Below are positions 16,435 through 24,064 of a stretch of 64,000 nucleotides of DNA, piece after piece; within the stretch, counting starts at the first letter, position 1; each line of letters begins with the position of its first letter. The notes under the pieces are model-generated. The model was given only the letters and a program-made list of their open reading frames with translations, had not been told where the DNA came from and did not search any database. The position numbers and the translations under genes were made by a program. Source of the stretch: Paraplanobispora siamensis (GTDB lineage: Bacteria; Actinomycetota; Actinomycetes; Streptosporangiales; Streptosporangiaceae); contig NZ_BOOJ01000024.1 in NCBI RefSeq assembly GCF_016863175.1, forward strand, positions 1 to 64,000, in the 5' to 3' direction.

Positions 16435-16934
16435 GCCCGGGCCCGTCTGCCGCCGCCCGGGTGCTCGCGCTGCTCGTCCGCCGGGGCGAGACGGTGGCGA
16501 CGGCCGAGTCGCTGACGGCCGGGATGATCGGCGCGGCGCTGACCGTCCCGCCTGGCGCCTCCGCCGCCTTCGTGGGCGGCGTCCTGTCCTACGCCACCGA
16601 GCTCAAGCGGCGCCTGCTCGGCGTCCCCGCCGATCTGCTGGAGCGCGAGGGCGCGGTGCATCCTGGGGTCGCCGCGGCGATGGCGGACGGGGTGCGCGAG
16701 CTCACCGGCGCCACCTATGGTCTGGCGGCCACCGGGGTGGCCGGGCCCGATCCGCAGGACGGGAAACCGGTAGGCACCGTTCACCTGGCCGTTAGCGGTC
16801 CGGGCGGGCGGGTATGGCACCGGGATGTGGACCTCGGCGGGACGCGCGCACAGATCCGGGAGCAGACCGTGAATGAGGCTGTGGATCTGCTGAGAGATGT
16901 TCTGGAGTCGAACTCTGGGGAACATTCAGGATGA
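16431..16934 (+). CDS. cinA: CinA C-terminal domain protein (nicotinamide-nucleotide amidase, PncC type)
   Basis: A 167-residue stand-alone CinA C-terminal domain (deamidase of NMN to nicotinate mononucleotide). It has the conserved ATAESLTAGMIGAALT, GGVLSYATELKRRLLGV and YGLAATGVAGPDPQDGKPVG blocks. The N-terminal molybdopterin-like domain of full CinA is absent, as is usual in this genomic position. The ATG overlaps the pgsA stop (ATGA). Confidence 0.9.
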   Translation: MSPGPSAAARVLALLVRRGETVATAESLTAGMIGAALTVPPGASAAFVGGVLSYATELKRRLLGVPADLLEREGAVHPGVAAAMADGVRELTGATYGLAATGVAGPDPQDGKPVGTVHLAVSGPGGRVWHRDVDLGGTRAQIREQTVNEAVDLLRDVLESNSGEHSG

Positions 16935-16941
16935 TTACCGC

Positions 16942-16959
16942 GTTACGTCCCCAGCGAAC
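16942..16959. promoter_or_regulatory. Possible ClgR operator before clgR
   Basis: GTTACG-N6-GCGAAC resembles the ClgR dyad (GTTCGC...GCGAAC) with one intact arm (AGCGAAC) and one degenerate arm. Its place upstream of clgR would fit autoregulation. Confidence 0.35.
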
Positions 16960-17010
16960 ATGCTCACGACGGTCTGCCGCGGTGTCGGTCGATGCGGGTA
17001 CGGTGGATCT

Positions 17011-17037
17011 GTGAGTGAGGGCAGCGTCAAGCGATGA
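17011..17037 (+). CDS. Possible 8-codon leader ORF upstream of clgR
   Basis: TACGGT (16999-17004) is six bases before a GTG at 17011, the geometry of a leaderless start. The GTG opens an 8-codon frame whose TGA (17035-17037) overlaps an ATG at 17034 in the clgR frame. It may be a translated upstream ORF coupled to a longer ClgR form. This is weak evidence from spacing alone. Confidence 0.3.
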   Translation: MSEGSVKR

Positions 17038-17141
17038 TGACGGCGAGGCGAATGTACGAAGGGTCGCGTTCGAAGAACGGGCGGCACGAACCGGCCGCGC
17101 GGAGCGTCGTGAAGGCGTCCGCGCCGGGGAGGGAGCGACAG

Positions 17142-17537
17142 ATGGTCCTGCTGCGTCAGCTGCTCGGTGACGTGCTGCGGCGGCTGCGGGTGCGGCAGGG
17201 TCGCACCTTGCGTGAGGTCTCCACACTGGCTCGGGTCTCTCTCGGCTATCTGTCCGAGGTGGAGCGCGGTCAGAAGGAGGCTTCGTCCGAGCTGCTCGCG
17301 TCGATCTGCGGTGCGCTGGGCGTGCCGTTGTCCCAGGTGCTCCGTGAGGTGTCCGACCAGTTCGCGCTGGCCGAGCTCCAGCACGCCCCGGTGCTGGCCG
17401 ACGTGCCCGAGCGGGAGCGTCTGCCCATCGCCGAGACCGTGCCGGGATCCCTTCCCGAGGACGCGTTCGAGGGCTTCCGGGCCGTCGTTCCGCCCATCGA
17501 GCACACCCCCGACGTCAAGGACATGGTCGCCGCCTGA
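17142..17537 (+). CDS. clgR: ClgR-like transcriptional regulator (XRE family)
   Basis: Activator of clp protease genes and other stress genes in actinobacteria. The roughly 131-residue protein has a helix-turn-helix with the nearly invariant ClgR sequence ([23 protein letters not shown], then QKEASSELL). I favour the ATG at 17142, where GGGGAGGGAG lies six bases upstream and the protein begins [13 protein letters not shown] like homologues; an ATG at 17034 would add 36 residues. The C-terminus ends Val-Ala-Ala, resembling the Ala-ending degrons of Clp substrates, so self-limiting proteolysis is plausible. It follows cinA, the conserved order. Confidence 0.92.
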   Translation: MVLLRQLLGDVLRRLRVRQGRTLREVSTLARVSLGYLSEVERGQKEASSELLASICGALGVPLSQVLREVSDQFALAELQHAPVLADVPERERLPIAETVPGSLPEDAFEGFRAVVPPIEHTPDVKDMVAA

Positions 17538-17615
17538 CGGCGGGCCGCGTCCCCTTCCGCTCCGCCGAGGGCCGGCGGGCGGTCTCCCGACCGTGCGCGC
17601 CGACGACTCCGGCCG

Positions 17616-18404
17616 TCACTCAGGCTGGCAGCGGCGGCACCAGTGGATCAGTCGTTCCTGTGGCTGCGGTCCCATCTCCCCGCGGCTGATCCTGCCCCCG
17701 CACCGCAGGCAGGGCCGTCCCGCCCTTCCGTAGACCCACATGTCCCGCCCCGGGCGCAGATCCCCGGTGGTCGTCCGCTCGACCCGCTCCTTGTTGGCCT
17801 CCAGCAACCTGCGGGCGATCTCCACGAGCCCCCTCACGTCCTGCACCGCCTCCACCGGCCGCCACGGCGAGACCTTCGACAGGAACAACGTCTCGGCCCG
17901 GTAGATGGTGCCGATGCCCGCCAGGTTGCGCTGGTCGAGCAGCGCCTCCCCGATGGTCCGGCCGGGCTGGGCCAGCAGCCGCCGTACGGCCTCATCCGGG
18001 TCCCAGTCGGGCCCCAGCAGGTCGGGGCCGAGGTGGCCGACGACCCGGTCCTCCTGGTCGGTCCTGAGCAGGTCCACCATCCCCAGCCGTACGCCCACGG
18101 CCTGCCACTCGGCGTTGGCGAGCACCAGCCGCACCAGGTCGCCGCGGTCGCCGACCGGAGTCCGGCGCCCCGCGGGAGCCAGGCGCCAGGAACCCTCCAT
18201 CCGCAGGTGGGTGTGCACGGTCAGGCCGCCTTCGACGCGGGTGAGCAGGTGCTTGCCGCGGGAGACGGTCTCCAGCACGGTCCTGCCGGTCAGGTCGGCG
18301 GTGGCGTAGCGGGGCACGCGGAAGTCCGAACGGGTCAGGGTCCGGCCGTCCAGCGCCCGGCGGAGCCGCCCCGCGGTGCGGTAGACGACGTCGCCTTCGG
18401 GCAT
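17616..18404 (-). CDS. nei: Fpg/Nei-family DNA glycosylase (Nei2 type)
   Basis: Base-excision repair glycosylase/AP lyase for oxidised bases. The 262-residue protein starts MPEGD, giving the catalytic Pro2-Glu3 pair after Met removal. It has a central helix-two-turn-helix region with LLDQRNLAGIGTIYRAE and a C-terminal four-Cys zinc finger (CLRCGG ... WCRRCQ). TATACG lies eight bases before the ATG, again suggesting a leaderless message. In mycobacteria and Streptomyces this gene lies next to lhr; here lhr is 32 kb away in the matching orientation. Confidence 0.93.
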   Translation of the reverse strand: MPEGDVVYRTAGRLRRALDGRTLTRSDFRVPRYATADLTGRTVLETVSRGKHLLTRVEGGLTVHTHLRMEGSWRLAPAGRRTPVGDRGDLVRLVLANAEWQAVGVRLGMVDLLRTDQEDRVVGHLGPDLLGPDWDPDEAVRRLLAQPGRTIGEALLDQRNLAGIGTIYRAETLFLSKVSPWRPVEAVQDVRGLVEIARRLLEANKERVERTTTGDLRPGRDMWVYGRAGRPCLRCGGRISRGEMGPQPQERLIHWCRRCQPE

Positions 18405-18447
18405 GCGATCAGCGTATAGGCCGGTCCCCGGAGCGCGGGCCGGCCCC

Positions 18448-18500
18448 GGGTGACGGGTCGGCCCCCGGGTGACGGGTCGGCCCCCGGGTGACGGGTCGGT
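18448..18500. repeat. Three 19-bp tandem repeats
   Basis: GGGTGACGGGTCGGCCCCC starts at 18448, 18467 and 18486, the last copy incomplete. It lies between nei and the Rrf2 gene, at the left edge of the segment that separates nei from lhr. Confidence 0.8.
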
Positions 18501-18570
18501 GGGCCGGTGGCGCGTGTACGGTGTCCGTCGCGGGATCGGTTCCAGGCGGTGTGTGTACGGCGTCCGGCGG

Positions 18571-19020
18571 TCAGTCCCAGGCGGCGGGGTCGGCGGCGAG
18601 CTGGCGGACCCGCTGGGGGAGCGCGCCGGTGGCCACGCTGTCGAGCGTGACCTCCTCCAGGATGGCCCGCTCGCTGGCGCGCAGCGCGATCCAGACCTGC
18701 TGCAACGACTCGGCGGGCCCGCGGTAGCCGACGTGCTCGGGGCGCTCGCCCCGCACGTTGGCCAGCGGGCCGTCCACGGCCCGGATCACGTCGGCCAGGG
18801 TGATCTCCGTGGCGGGCCTGGCCAGCACGTAACCGCCCTCGGGGCCGCGCTGACCCCGCACCAGGCCGGCGCGGCGCATCTGGAGCAGGATGTTCTCCAG
18901 GTATTTGGGCGGCATGTCCTGCTCCTTGGCGAGCTCGCCCACGGTGGTTGGGCCGTCGCCGGCGGCCGCGAGCTCGGCTGCGGCGCGCAGGGCATAGTCG
19001 ACACGAGCGGATAGGCGCAT
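18571..19020 (-). CDS. Rrf2-family regulator without cysteines
   Basis: A 149-residue Rrf2 protein. The winged helix is MRLSARVDYALRAAAELA, PPKYLENILLQMRRAGLV and GPEGGYVLARP. IscR/NsrR/RsrR relatives bind an Fe-S cluster through conserved Cys, Glu or His residues, but this protein has no Cys at all, so classical Fe-S sensing is excluded. Some Rrf2 proteins (CymR-like) act through partner proteins instead. Its target is unknown. A GATAAT -10 box seven bases before the ATG suggests a leaderless message. Confidence 0.9.
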   Translation of the reverse strand: MRLSARVDYALRAAAELAAAGDGPTTVGELAKEQDMPPKYLENILLQMRRAGLVRGQRGPEGGYVLARPATEITLADVIRAVDGPLANVRGERPEHVGYRGPAESLQQVWIALRASERAILEEVTLDSVATGALPQRVRQLAADPAAWD

Positions 19021-19027
19021 ACGATCG

Positions 19028-19033
19028 ATTATC
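19028..19033 (-). promoter_or_regulatory. -10 box for leaderless Rrf2 gene
   Basis: On the minus strand GATAAT is followed by seven bases and the ATG at 19020; no ribosome binding site is present. Confidence 0.5.
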
Positions 19034-19144
19034 CCGGCTTCCGCCCACTGCTCGGGCGCGTGGTCCGCCGTTCGCGGGCGCTCGCATCCGCCGGATGACC
19101 GACGCGCCCGCCGGCGGAGAACGGAAACGTCCTCCCACCGGCCA

Positions 19145-19158
19145 CGGGAGCGCTCCCA
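19145..19158. promoter_or_regulatory. CebR-box-like LacI-family operator
   Basis: CGGGAGCGCTCCCA matches the Streptomyces CebR box TGGGAGCGCTCCCA at 13 of 14 positions, with a perfect GGGAGCGCTCCC core. It lies about 120 bp before the first ROK gene. No LacI-family gene is in the window, so a regulator encoded elsewhere (cello-oligosaccharide type) may act here. Confidence 0.55.
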
Positions 19159-19188
19159 TAGGTCCCGGGGAATTCGCGTCCTCGCGCT

Positions 19189-19204
19189 AAGCTTCTGGAA
19201 GCTT
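19189..19204. promoter_or_regulatory. Palindrome AAGCTTC-TG-GAAGCTT before ROK gene 1
   Basis: Seven-base arms separated by two bases overlap a TAAGCT -10-like hexamer (19188-19193), a good position for autorepression by the adjacent ROK regulator. Confidence 0.5.
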
Positions 19205-19278
19205 TGTTAAATGGATGGGATCGTTATTCAGCCTGATCGTCACGGTGACGGGGAAACGGCGAAAAAGAGAGCTTGCAT

Positions 19279-20457
19279 ATGGAGCGACGTCCTGGCGTGC
19301 CCAGGCTGCTGCGAGAGATCAACGACCGGGCCGCCCTGGAACTGCTGCTCACCTCCGGGCCGTTGACGCGGGGTCAGATCGGGGAGCTCACCGGTCTGTC
19401 CAAGGTGACGGCGTCCCAGACGCTGGCCCGCCTGGAGGAGCGGGGGCTGGTCGAGGTGGCCGGCGAGCAGGCGGGCGGCAGAGGGCCCAACGCGGCGCTG
19501 TACGGCATCGTCTCCTCCTCCGCCTATGTGGCCGGGCTGGACGTCGGCCCGGAGTTCGTCACCACCGCCGTGGCCGACATCCGCGGGGACATCGTCGCCG
19601 AGGCGACCGTCGCGCCCGACGAGCACGACGACCCGGTCGCGGTCGTGCACAACGCTGTGGTCAAGGCCTGCCGGTCGGCCAAGGTCGCGCTCTCCAAGCT
19701 GCGGGCGGTCGTGATCGGCACGCCCGGCGTGGTCGACCCGCGCACCGGCGACGTGCGCTTCTCCTTCGACCTGCCGGGCTGGCACGAGGGCATCCACGAG
19801 GCGCTCGCCCGCGACCTGCGCCGCGACGTGAAGATCGAGAACGACGTGAACCTCGTCGCCGTCGCCGAGCGCACCCTCGGTGCCGCCCGCGGCGCCGACG
19901 ACTTCGTGCTGCTGTGGGTGGGCCGCGGCATCGGCCTGGGCGTCGTGCTCGGCGGGCGGCTGCACCGCGGCCGCTCCGGCAGCGCGGGCGAGATCGGCTA
20001 CCTCCCGGTGCCGGGGGTGCCGCTGGCGGCGGACGTGCGGGCCGTACCCGGCCGGCTGCCCTCGCTGGCGGGCGGTCTGCAGTCCCTGGTGAGCGCCGAG
20101 ACGGTGACCGAGCTGGCCGCCTCGTACGGTTTCGTGGGGCGCAACGCGGCCGAGTGCGTGGCCGCCGCGGTCGGCGCGGGCGAGCGCGGCGAGCCCCTGC
20201 TGGACGACATCGCGGGCAGGCTGGCGCTGGGCGTGGCGTCGGTGTGCGTGGTGCTCGACCCCGGACTGGTCGTGCTCGCCGGAGAGGTCAGCCAGGCGGG
20301 CGGGAGCACGCTCACCGGGCGGATCGAGGAGGCCGTGGCCCGCATCTGCCCGGTGCGCCCGCAGGTGCTGCCCAGCGAGGTGGACGGCAACCCGGTCCTG
20401 CGCGGAGCCGTCCTGGCGGCCCTGGAGCAGGCCCGCGAGGAGATCTTCGCCTCCTGA
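19279..20457 (+). CDS. ROK-family transcriptional regulator 1
   Basis: A 392-residue NagC/XylR/Mlc-type protein. The N-terminal helix-turn-helix (LTRGQIGELTGLSKVTASQT) is followed by a sugar-kinase-like ROK fold with GTPGVVDPRTGDV and IENDVNLVA. The zinc motif CxCGxxGCxE found in most ROK proteins is absent, and the phosphate-binding DxGGT is replaced by DVGPE, so kinase activity is unlikely. It is closely related along its full length to ROK 2 at 25597. It converges on the GH3 gene. The start is ATG 19279 or 19273; the ribosome binding site is weak. Confidence 0.9.
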   Translation: MERRPGVPRLLREINDRAALELLLTSGPLTRGQIGELTGLSKVTASQTLARLEERGLVEVAGEQAGGRGPNAALYGIVSSSAYVAGLDVGPEFVTTAVADIRGDIVAEATVAPDEHDDPVAVVHNAVVKACRSAKVALSKLRAVVIGTPGVVDPRTGDVRFSFDLPGWHEGIHEALARDLRRDVKIENDVNLVAVAERTLGAARGADDFVLLWVGRGIGLGVVLGGRLHRGRSGSAGEIGYLPVPGVPLAADVRAVPGRLPSLAGGLQSLVSAETVTELAASYGFVGRNAAECVAAAVGAGERGEPLLDDIAGRLALGVASVCVVLDPGLVVLAGEVSQAGGSTLTGRIEEAVARICPVRPQVLPSEVDGNPVLRGAVLAALEQAREEIFAS

Positions 20458-20586
20458 CGCGGGCCCGCCGTTCCGGGAGCGCGCGGCCCGGCCGGACGGG
20501 TGCGGTGTCTCGCGGGGCGCCGAACGGCCGTCGCGCCTGCGGGAGCACGCGGGCCCGGCGGGCGGGCGGCGTGTCCCGTGGGACGG

Positions 20587-22041
20587 TCAGACGCCGAGGA
20601 GCTCGGCGGCGGCCTGGGCGTTGGCGCGGGCGGCGCCGTAGGTGGCGAGGTAGGCGGCGGCCTTCGGGCGCCAGATCGGCAGGCCCATCTCCACCACCGT
20701 GGTGTCGGGGCGGGCGGCCAGCAGCTCGGAGACCACCGACTGGCTGGCCTCGTAGCGGTGGGCGTCCTTGACGACCACGATCAGGGAGCGGCCGCCGGCG
20801 CGCTCCAGGATGGCCGCGACGTCGGCGCCCTCCGGCTTGATCCGGATGACCTCGGCCTGGGAGAGCCAGGGGGTGAAGCCCCAGGGCACGTCGCCGACCG
20901 CGATGGTCGGCGGGGTGTCGACCTCGACCACCAGGGGGTCGACCAGCGGGGAGGCCGATCCGGTCAGGGTGACCGCGCGCCGGGCGGCGGTCAGGCCGAT
21001 CACGCTCTCCCCGGCGGAGACCTGCCGGGGCTCGGCGAACCAGGCGCGCAGGCGGGCCACGCGCTCGGCGGCCTCCTCGAGGCGGGAGGCGGACAGGCGG
21101 CCGTCCCGGACCGCCTCGACGATGCCGGTGATGATCTCCTGGACGTCGGACTCGGCGGGGATCGGTCCCAGGCACAGCAGGTCGGTGCCGGCCGCCAGGG
21201 ACAGCACCGCGCCCCCGGCCAGGCCGTAGGAGTCGGTGATCGCCTTCATGTCCAGGGCGTCGGAGACCACGACGCCGTCGTAGCCCAGCTCGCCCCGGAG
21301 CAGGCCGGTCAGGGCGGCGGGCGAGAGCGTCGCGGGAAGGTCGCCGGTCAGGGCGGGCACCCGGACGTGCGCGGTCATGACGGACTTCGTGCCGGCCTCG
21401 ATGGCGGCGCGGAAGGGCACGAGCTCACGCGAGTACAGCAGGTCCATGGTGGCCTCGACGAGCGGGACCTCCAGGTGGGAGTCCTGGCGGGTGGCGCCGT
21501 GGCCGGGGAAGTGCTTGACGCAGGCGGCCACGCCCGCGGCCTGCAGGCCGTGCACGGCGGCGACGGTGTGCCGGGCGACGAGCTCGGCGTCGGAGCCGAA
21601 GGAGCGGGTGCCGATCACCGGGTTGTCGTCGGCGGTGTTGACGTCGGCGTCGGGGGCCATGTCCAGGTTGACGCCGCAGCGCGCCAGGTCGTCGGCGATG
21701 GAGCAGTAGACGTTGCGGGTCAGCTCGACGTCGTCCACGGCGCCCAGGGCGGCGTTGCCGGGGTAGGGGCTGCCCACGTGGTAGGCGAGCCGGGTGACGT
21801 CGCCGCCCTCCTCGTCCAGCGAGATGACCGGGTCGCCGGCCGCGCGCAGGCTCGCGGTCAGAGCGGACAGCTGGGCGGGGTCGGCGACGTTGAAGCCGAA
21901 CAGGGTGACGCCGCCGAGACCGTCCTCCAGCCCTCGCATGACCCAGTCGGGAGCGGTGGTCCCCTGGAAGGCGACGAGAAGCGTGCCGGCCGCCAGGCGG
22001 TACAGCCCCCGCTCGCTGGGGCCCGTGATGAGCTCGGACAT
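20587..22041 (-). CDS. Glycoside hydrolase family 3, NagZ-like beta-N-acetylhexosaminidase
   Basis: A 484-residue GH3 protein. Residues about 15-330 form the TIM barrel with the NagZ signature KHFPGHGATRQDSH, whose His/Asp dyad acts as acid/base, and VVSDALDMKAI with the nucleophile Asp. About 150 more residues form the C-terminal alpha/beta sandwich seen in actinobacterial enzymes. No signal peptide is visible, so it is probably cytoplasmic, releasing GlcNAc from imported chito- or muro-oligosaccharides. Some such GH3 proteins are phosphorylases. A GCGCTGCAGCGC palindrome (22043-22054) lies between the AAGGAG box and the start codon and may affect translation. It is last in the ABC transporter operon. 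Confidence 0.88.
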   Translation of the reverse strand: MSELITGPSERGLYRLAAGTLLVAFQGTTAPDWVMRGLEDGLGGVTLFGFNVADPAQLSALTASLRAAGDPVISLDEEGGDVTRLAYHVGSPYPGNAALGAVDDVELTRNVYCSIADDLARCGVNLDMAPDADVNTADDNPVIGTRSFGSDAELVARHTVAAVHGLQAAGVAACVKHFPGHGATRQDSHLEVPLVEATMDLLYSRELVPFRAAIEAGTKSVMTAHVRVPALTGDLPATLSPAALTGLLRGELGYDGVVVSDALDMKAITDSYGLAGGAVLSLAAGTDLLCLGPIPAESDVQEIITGIVEAVRDGRLSASRLEEAAERVARLRAWFAEPRQVSAGESVIGLTAARRAVTLTGSASPLVDPLVVEVDTPPTIAVGDVPWGFTPWLSQAEVIRIKPEGADVAAILERAGGRSLIVVVKDAHRYEASQSVVSELLAARPDTTVVEMGLPIWRPKAAAYLATYGAARANAQAAAELLGV

Positions 22042-22089
22042 GGCGCTGCAGCGCTCCTTACCTGTAGGGAATAGGGGAATGCGGGCAGG

Positions 22090-22130
22090 GCTGGTACGGC
22101 CCGCGCCTCGTGAGCGCGGGCCGTACCAGC
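22090..22130 (-). terminator. Strong hairpin between ABC permease gene and GH3 gene
   Basis: A perfect 17-bp stem (22090-22106 with 22114-22130) and 7-base loop lie in the 100 bases between the permease stop and the GH3 start. It could terminate or attenuate transcription before GH3, or protect the upstream mRNA 3' end. Confidence 0.75.
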
Positions 22131-22140
22131 GCCAGGGGGA

Positions 22141-23055
22141 TCAGCCCTTGACGGCGCCCGCGACGAGGCCGGAGACCATCCGCCGCTGCACCAGGAGGAA
22201 GAAGACGACGACCGGGATGGTCATCATCGTGGAGCCGGCCATGATGGCGCCCCAGTCGACACCCCGTTGCCCGAAGAAGAACTGCAGGGCGACGGGCATC
22301 GTGTAGCCGGATGACTCCGACATCAGGATCAACGCGAAGATCAGCTCGTTCCACGCGGTGATGAAGGAGAAGATGCTGGTCGCGACCAGCCCGGGGGCCA
22401 CGAGCGGGAACAGGACCCGCCAGAAGGTCGTGAACCGGCTCGCGCCGTCGATCCAGGCCGCCTCCTCCAGCGACTTGGGCACCGCGGCGACGAACGTGCG
22501 CAGCATCCAGACGCCGAAGGGCAGCGTCAGGCCGACGTTGATCACGATCAAGCCGAGCAGGTTGTCGTAGAGACCGAGCCGCCTGACGTTGAGGAAGAGC
22601 GGGATGAGCAGGGCCTCGGCCGGGATCATCTGCACGACGAGGAGCAGGATCAGGAAGCTGGTGCGCCCCCGGAACCGGAACCGCGCGATGGCGGTGGCGG
22701 CCAGCAGCGCGAAGACCGCGCCGATGAGCACGGTGCCCAGGGCGACGATCGCGCTGTTGCGCATGTAGACCCAGATCGAGTTGCCGGCCACGCCCTCGGT
22801 GAGGATCCGCTCGACGTGCTCGAAGGTGATCTCTCTCGGGATGGGGATGAAGTCGGTGGTGAAGATCTGGTCGTTGGTCTTGAGCGCGGTGGAGACCATC
22901 CAGTAGACGGGGAAGGTCGCGAACAGGAAGACCAGGACACCGGCGGTGTTGAGAGCCGCCCTGGACAGCCGCTTGCGGGCCAGCGGGCTCATCCCGGAGG
23001 AGGAGGGCCGCCGGCGGGACGCCGGTGCGGTCCGGGGGGAGAGCGAGGTCGTCAC
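22141..23055 (-). CDS. Sugar ABC transporter permease (MalG type)
   Basis: A 304-residue permease with six membrane segments and the EAA loop EEAAWIDGASRFTTFWRVLFPL facing the ATPase (written in part: EEAAWIDGAS). It belongs to the carbohydrate uptake CUT1 class. The start is the GTG at 23055, which overlaps the upstream permease stop as GTGA; this start is well before the first hydrophobic segment. It pairs with the MalF-type permease and the binding lipoprotein. No ATPase gene is present, so a shared MsiK-like ATPase must serve it. Confidence 0.92.
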   Translation of the reverse strand: MTTSLSPRTAPASRRRPSSSGMSPLARKRLSRAALNTAGVLVFLFATFPVYWMVSTALKTNDQIFTTDFIPIPREITFEHVERILTEGVAGNSIWVYMRNSAIVALGTVLIGAVFALLAATAIARFRFRGRTSFLILLLVVQMIPAEALLIPLFLNVRRLGLYDNLLGLIVINVGLTLPFGVWMLRTFVAAVPKSLEEAAWIDGASRFTTFWRVLFPLVAPGLVATSIFSFITAWNELIFALILMSESSGYTMPVALQFFFGQRGVDWGAIMAGSTMMTIPVVVFFLLVQRRMVSGLVAGAVKG

Positions 23056-24062
23056 AGCTCCTCCGTTTTCACGATCTGCCGGATGTAGACGGCGGTGACG
23101 ATGAGCAGCAGCACCGTCAGGATCACCGCGATCGCCGCGCCGGTGCCCATCTTGGGCGGGCTGCGGAAGGCCTCGGCGAAGGAGAACATCGACAGGTTGA
23201 AGGCCTCGCGGTTGGTCGGCCCGTTCATCAGCACGTACAGCTGGCTGAAGACCTTGAAGTTCCAGATGATCGACAGGATCGTCAGGACGGAGAAGACCGG
23301 CTTGAGCAGAGGCAGGGTGATCTTCCTGAAGGTCCGCCAGGCACTGGAGCCGTCGACCCGGGCCGCCTCGTACAGCTCCGAGGGGATGCCCTTGAGCCCG
23401 GCCAGCACCGAGACCGCGATGAACGGGAACGAGGCCCACACGACGCAGACGATCAGTGCGATGTAGAGGCTGAACGGATCGTTGAGCCAGGGCTCACCGG
23501 TCCAGTCCGCGCGGCCGAACAGCATCTCGGAGAACCAGTCGGGGAGCAGGTTGAGTCCCCAGTTGATCATTCCGGCGTCGGCGTCGAAGAGCCAGCGCCA
23601 GATGACGCCCTGGGCGACCGGCGGGACCGCCCAGGCGGACATGATGCCGACGATCACGAGTGCGGACATCCGCCTGCTCAGCTTGTTGAGCAGGGTGCCC
23701 ACCGCGGTGCCCAGGACCAGGGTCAGGGTCACCGTGATGACGGCGAACACCACGGTGTTGCGGAGAGAGGACCAGAAGATCTCGTTGTCGAGGATCTGCG
23801 TGTAGTTGTCCCCGCCGACCCAGTCCGCGGGGACGCCGCGGATCTGGCGCAGCCCCACCTTCTGGAACGAGATCACGATCATCTGGATCAGCGGGTAGAG
23901 CAGCAGGCCCGCGATGACCAGGAGGCCGGGGACGATCAGGACGTACGGGATCACCCAGGCGGGAAGCCCGCTGGCCTTCGCCTGGCGCCTGGAGCGCTTG
24001 GGGGACCGCTCCGGGGTGGGGAGGTTGCCCCCACCCCGGGCGATCGTCGACGTGTTCGTCAT
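23052..24062 (-). CDS. Sugar ABC transporter permease (MalF type)
   Basis: A 336-residue CUT1 permease. A basic N-terminus (KRSRRQAKASG) precedes six membrane segments, and the cytoplasmic EAA loop is YEAARVDGSSAWRTFRKIT. It begins two bases after the binding-protein stop and ends overlapping the MalG-type gene, so the three transporter genes form one transcript. Confidence 0.92.
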   Translation of the reverse strand: MTNTSTIARGGGNLPTPERSPKRSRRQAKASGLPAWVIPYVLIVPGLLVIAGLLLYPLIQMIVISFQKVGLRQIRGVPADWVGGDNYTQILDNEIFWSSLRNTVVFAVITVTLTLVLGTAVGTLLNKLSRRMSALVIVGIMSAWAVPPVAQGVIWRWLFDADAGMINWGLNLLPDWFSEMLFGRADWTGEPWLNDPFSLYIALIVCVVWASFPFIAVSVLAGLKGIPSELYEAARVDGSSAWRTFRKITLPLLKPVFSVLTILSIIWNFKVFSQLYVLMNGPTNREAFNLSMFSFAEAFRSPPKMGTGAAIAVILTVLLLIVTAVYIRQIVKTEEL

Positions 24063-24064
24063 CG

